NCBI GenBank assembly: GCA_019313245.1
Contig: JAFDBP010000013.1
Coordinates: 1-33,095, forward strand
DNA length: 33,095 nucleotides
Reading direction: 5' to 3'
Origin: Deltaproteobacteria bacterium
Lineage (GTDB): Bacteria; Myxococcota_A; UBA9160; SMWR01
Part shown: piece by piece, positions 32,040-33,095 of the stretch
Layout: each line of letters starts with the position of its first letter
How positions within the stretch are numbered: position 1 is the first letter of the stretch
Translations under genes and position numbers: made by a program
The notes under the pieces: model-generated
Database searches by the model: none
Told to the model about the DNA's origin: nothing
Seen by the model: the letters and a program-made list of their open reading frames with translations, nothing else

Positions 32040-33095
32040 TGGCGGATGCATCGACGAGGTGGGTGCTTGCAGTCGCGTTTCTGGTCCTGCTGACGGGGCC
32101 GAGCGGCGCGGCCGAACTCCCGACCTTCACGGACGTTACCCGAAAGGCCGGCATCGCATTCGTGCACAGCTACGGCGACCTCGAGATGGACAATATCGTC
32201 GAGAGCACCGGAACCGGCGCCTGCATGTTCGACTACGACAACGACGGTTTCATGGACATCTATCTGGTCAACGGCGCCTGGACCGATGGAATCAGCGATA
32301 ACCGCGCGCGACACCTCCGGGGCAAGCTTCGCAACCACCTCTATCGCAACAACGGCGACGGCAGCTTCACCGACGTGACCGACGAGACCGGCACGGGCAG
32401 TGATGCGTTCGGCACCGGCTGCTCGGCTGCCGACTACGACAACGACGGCGACGTCGACCTCTACGTGCTCAACTATTCCGCCAACGCACTCTATCGGAAC
32501 GATGGTAAGGGCCGATTCGTCGACGTCGCGGAGAGTTCGGGGCTCGCGGTTCCGCGCTGGAGTGTTCACGCCGTTTGGCTCGACATCGACGATGACGGCT
32601 GGCTGGACGTCTACGTGGGCAACTACCTCAAATATGACGACGGCGTGTTTCGCGAATTCTTTCCCGCGCAAGGGCATCCCGGCCCACTGAGTTACGGCGG
32701 AGAACCCGACGCGCTGTTCCGCAACAACGGAGACGGCAGCTTCAGCGAAATCACGCAAGAGGCCGGCGTCTTCAAGGCCGACGGCCGCGCGATGAGTGTG
32801 GCGGCGGCCGATTTCAACAACGACGGGCGTCTCAGCATCTACGTCACCAACGATGCGATGGGGAACTACCACTTCGAAAACCGCGGCGGATCGCGTTTCA
32901 CCGAGAATGCCTACGAATGGGGGTTGGCCTACGGGGAGAACGGCCAGAACGTCTCGTCCATGGGCCCGGCGGTGGGCGACATCGATCGAGATGGCCGTCT
33001 CGACATGTTCATACCCGACATGAGCTACTGCACGCTGCTCCTCCAAGGCGAGTACGGCTTTCAGCACGAGATCGAATCATCGGGGCTCTCGGTCA
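32039..33095 (+). CDS. CRTAC1-type FG-GAP/VCBS repeat protein (N-terminal 352 codons; runs off the right edge)
   Basis: Missing from the track because no stop is in the window. ATG 32039 overlaps the previous stop (TGATG). A signal peptide (WVLAVAFLVLLTGPSGAA) is followed by repeated calcium-binding-like loops: DYDNDGFMDIYLVN, DYDNDGDVDLYVLN, DIDDDGWLDVYVGN, DFNNDGRLSIYVTN and DIDRDGRLDMF. This is the integrin-alpha-type FG-GAP propeller of the CRTAC1 family. Full members usually end in an ASPIC/UnbV domain, which would lie beyond the window. The protein is expected to be extracytoplasmic; function unknown. Coupling to the HZS-alpha-like gene suggests a joint surface or periplasmic role. Confidence 0.88.
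   Translation, partial: MADASTRWVLAVAFLVLLTGPSGAAELPTFTDVTRKAGIAFVHSYGDLEMDNIVESTGTGACMFDYDNDGFMDIYLVNGAWTDGISDNRARHLRGKLRNHLYRNNGDGSFTDVTDETGTGSDAFGTGCSAADYDNDGDVDLYVLNYSANALYRNDGKGRFVDVAESSGLAVPRWSVHAVWLDIDDDGWLDVYVGNYLKYDDGVFREFFPAQGHPGPLSYGGEPDALFRNNGDGSFSEITQEAGVFKADGRAMSVAAADFNNDGRLSIYVTNDAMGNYHFENRGGSRFTENAYEWGLAYGENGQNVSSMGPAVGDIDRDGRLDMFIPDMSYCTLLLQGEYGFQHEIESSGLSV

Noticed and set aside
30060-32051. 663-aa minus-strand ORF over nadA and the HZS-like gene
   Set aside because: It is antisense to two well-supported genes, has low-complexity Arg/Ala/His-rich composition and no domain; a GC-driven shadow.
31853-33067. 404-aa minus-strand ORF rich in valine and isoleucine
   Set aside because: It is the exact antisense of DxDxDG repeats, which read as regular V/I-rich sequence on the other strand; the CRTAC1-type gene is real.

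Overview
The window reads as a chromosomal segment of a GC-rich, aerobic or facultatively aerobic, heterotrophic Gram-negative bacterium. Lipoproteins and signal peptides, CcmH-type cytochrome c maturation, an ETF, a B12-dependent CoA mutase, a CRTAC1/ASPIC-type protein and an HZS-alpha-like protein together resemble uncultured deltaproteobacterial or Myxococcota-like lineages. That placement is inference; no rRNA or other marker gene is present. Genes are dense, often overlap by 1-7 nt, and use many GTG and TTG starts. I saw no tRNA, rRNA, CRISPR array, integrase or insertion sequence. Most long lines of the ORF track are antisense shadows caused by high GC. Two real genes, at the left and right edges, are missing from the track because their stop codons lie outside the window.

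Layout: (1) 1-2273, a divergent pair of a DadA-like FAD amino-acid dehydrogenase (cut by the left edge) and an AruH-like aminotransferase. (2) 2343-5788, a stretch of visibly lower GC with a lipoprotein, a secreted S9 peptidase and a convergent second lipoprotein. (3) 5943-7876, a cupin, then a cytochrome c lipoprotein translationally coupled to a tandem universal stress protein, with a long inverted repeat between cupin and cytochrome. (4) 11027-7973 on the minus strand, a tightly overlapped operon of an orphan ParA-like ATPase, a lysophospholipid-type acyltransferase with a basic N-terminal tail, and a degenerate SDR. (5) etfBA on the minus strand. (6) 13305-14568, a secreted cupredoxin-like protein and an alpha/beta hydrolase that lacks its nucleophile. 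(7) 14674-16949, a second SDR-acyltransferase pair followed by a DUF1232 protein, paralogous to module 4. (8) 16981-19888, a thioesterase, glyoxalase II, a small lipoprotein, an Fe-S PD-(D/E)XK nuclease and a Nudix hydrolase. (9) 20018-21952, an Mrp-like ATPase, a CcmH-like protein and a cobalamin adenosyltransferase. (10) 27964-21857 on the minus strand, an ethylmalonyl-CoA-mutase-type enzyme, its MeaB chaperone, a SWIM/SNF2 helicase and a possible small membrane protein. (11) 28059-30149, SrkA kinase and NadA. (12) 30285-33095, a secreted HZS-alpha-like haem/beta-propeller protein coupled to a CRTAC1-type FG-GAP protein cut by the right edge.

Functional links: the adenosyltransferase, mutase and MeaB together make, use and protect coenzyme B12 for acyl-CoA carbon-skeleton rearrangement. 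The ETF takes electrons from acyl-CoA dehydrogenases, which fits the same acyl-CoA metabolism. The two SDR-acyltransferase modules point to a lineage-specific lipid function, and the ParA-containing one is the best candidate here for an undescribed system.
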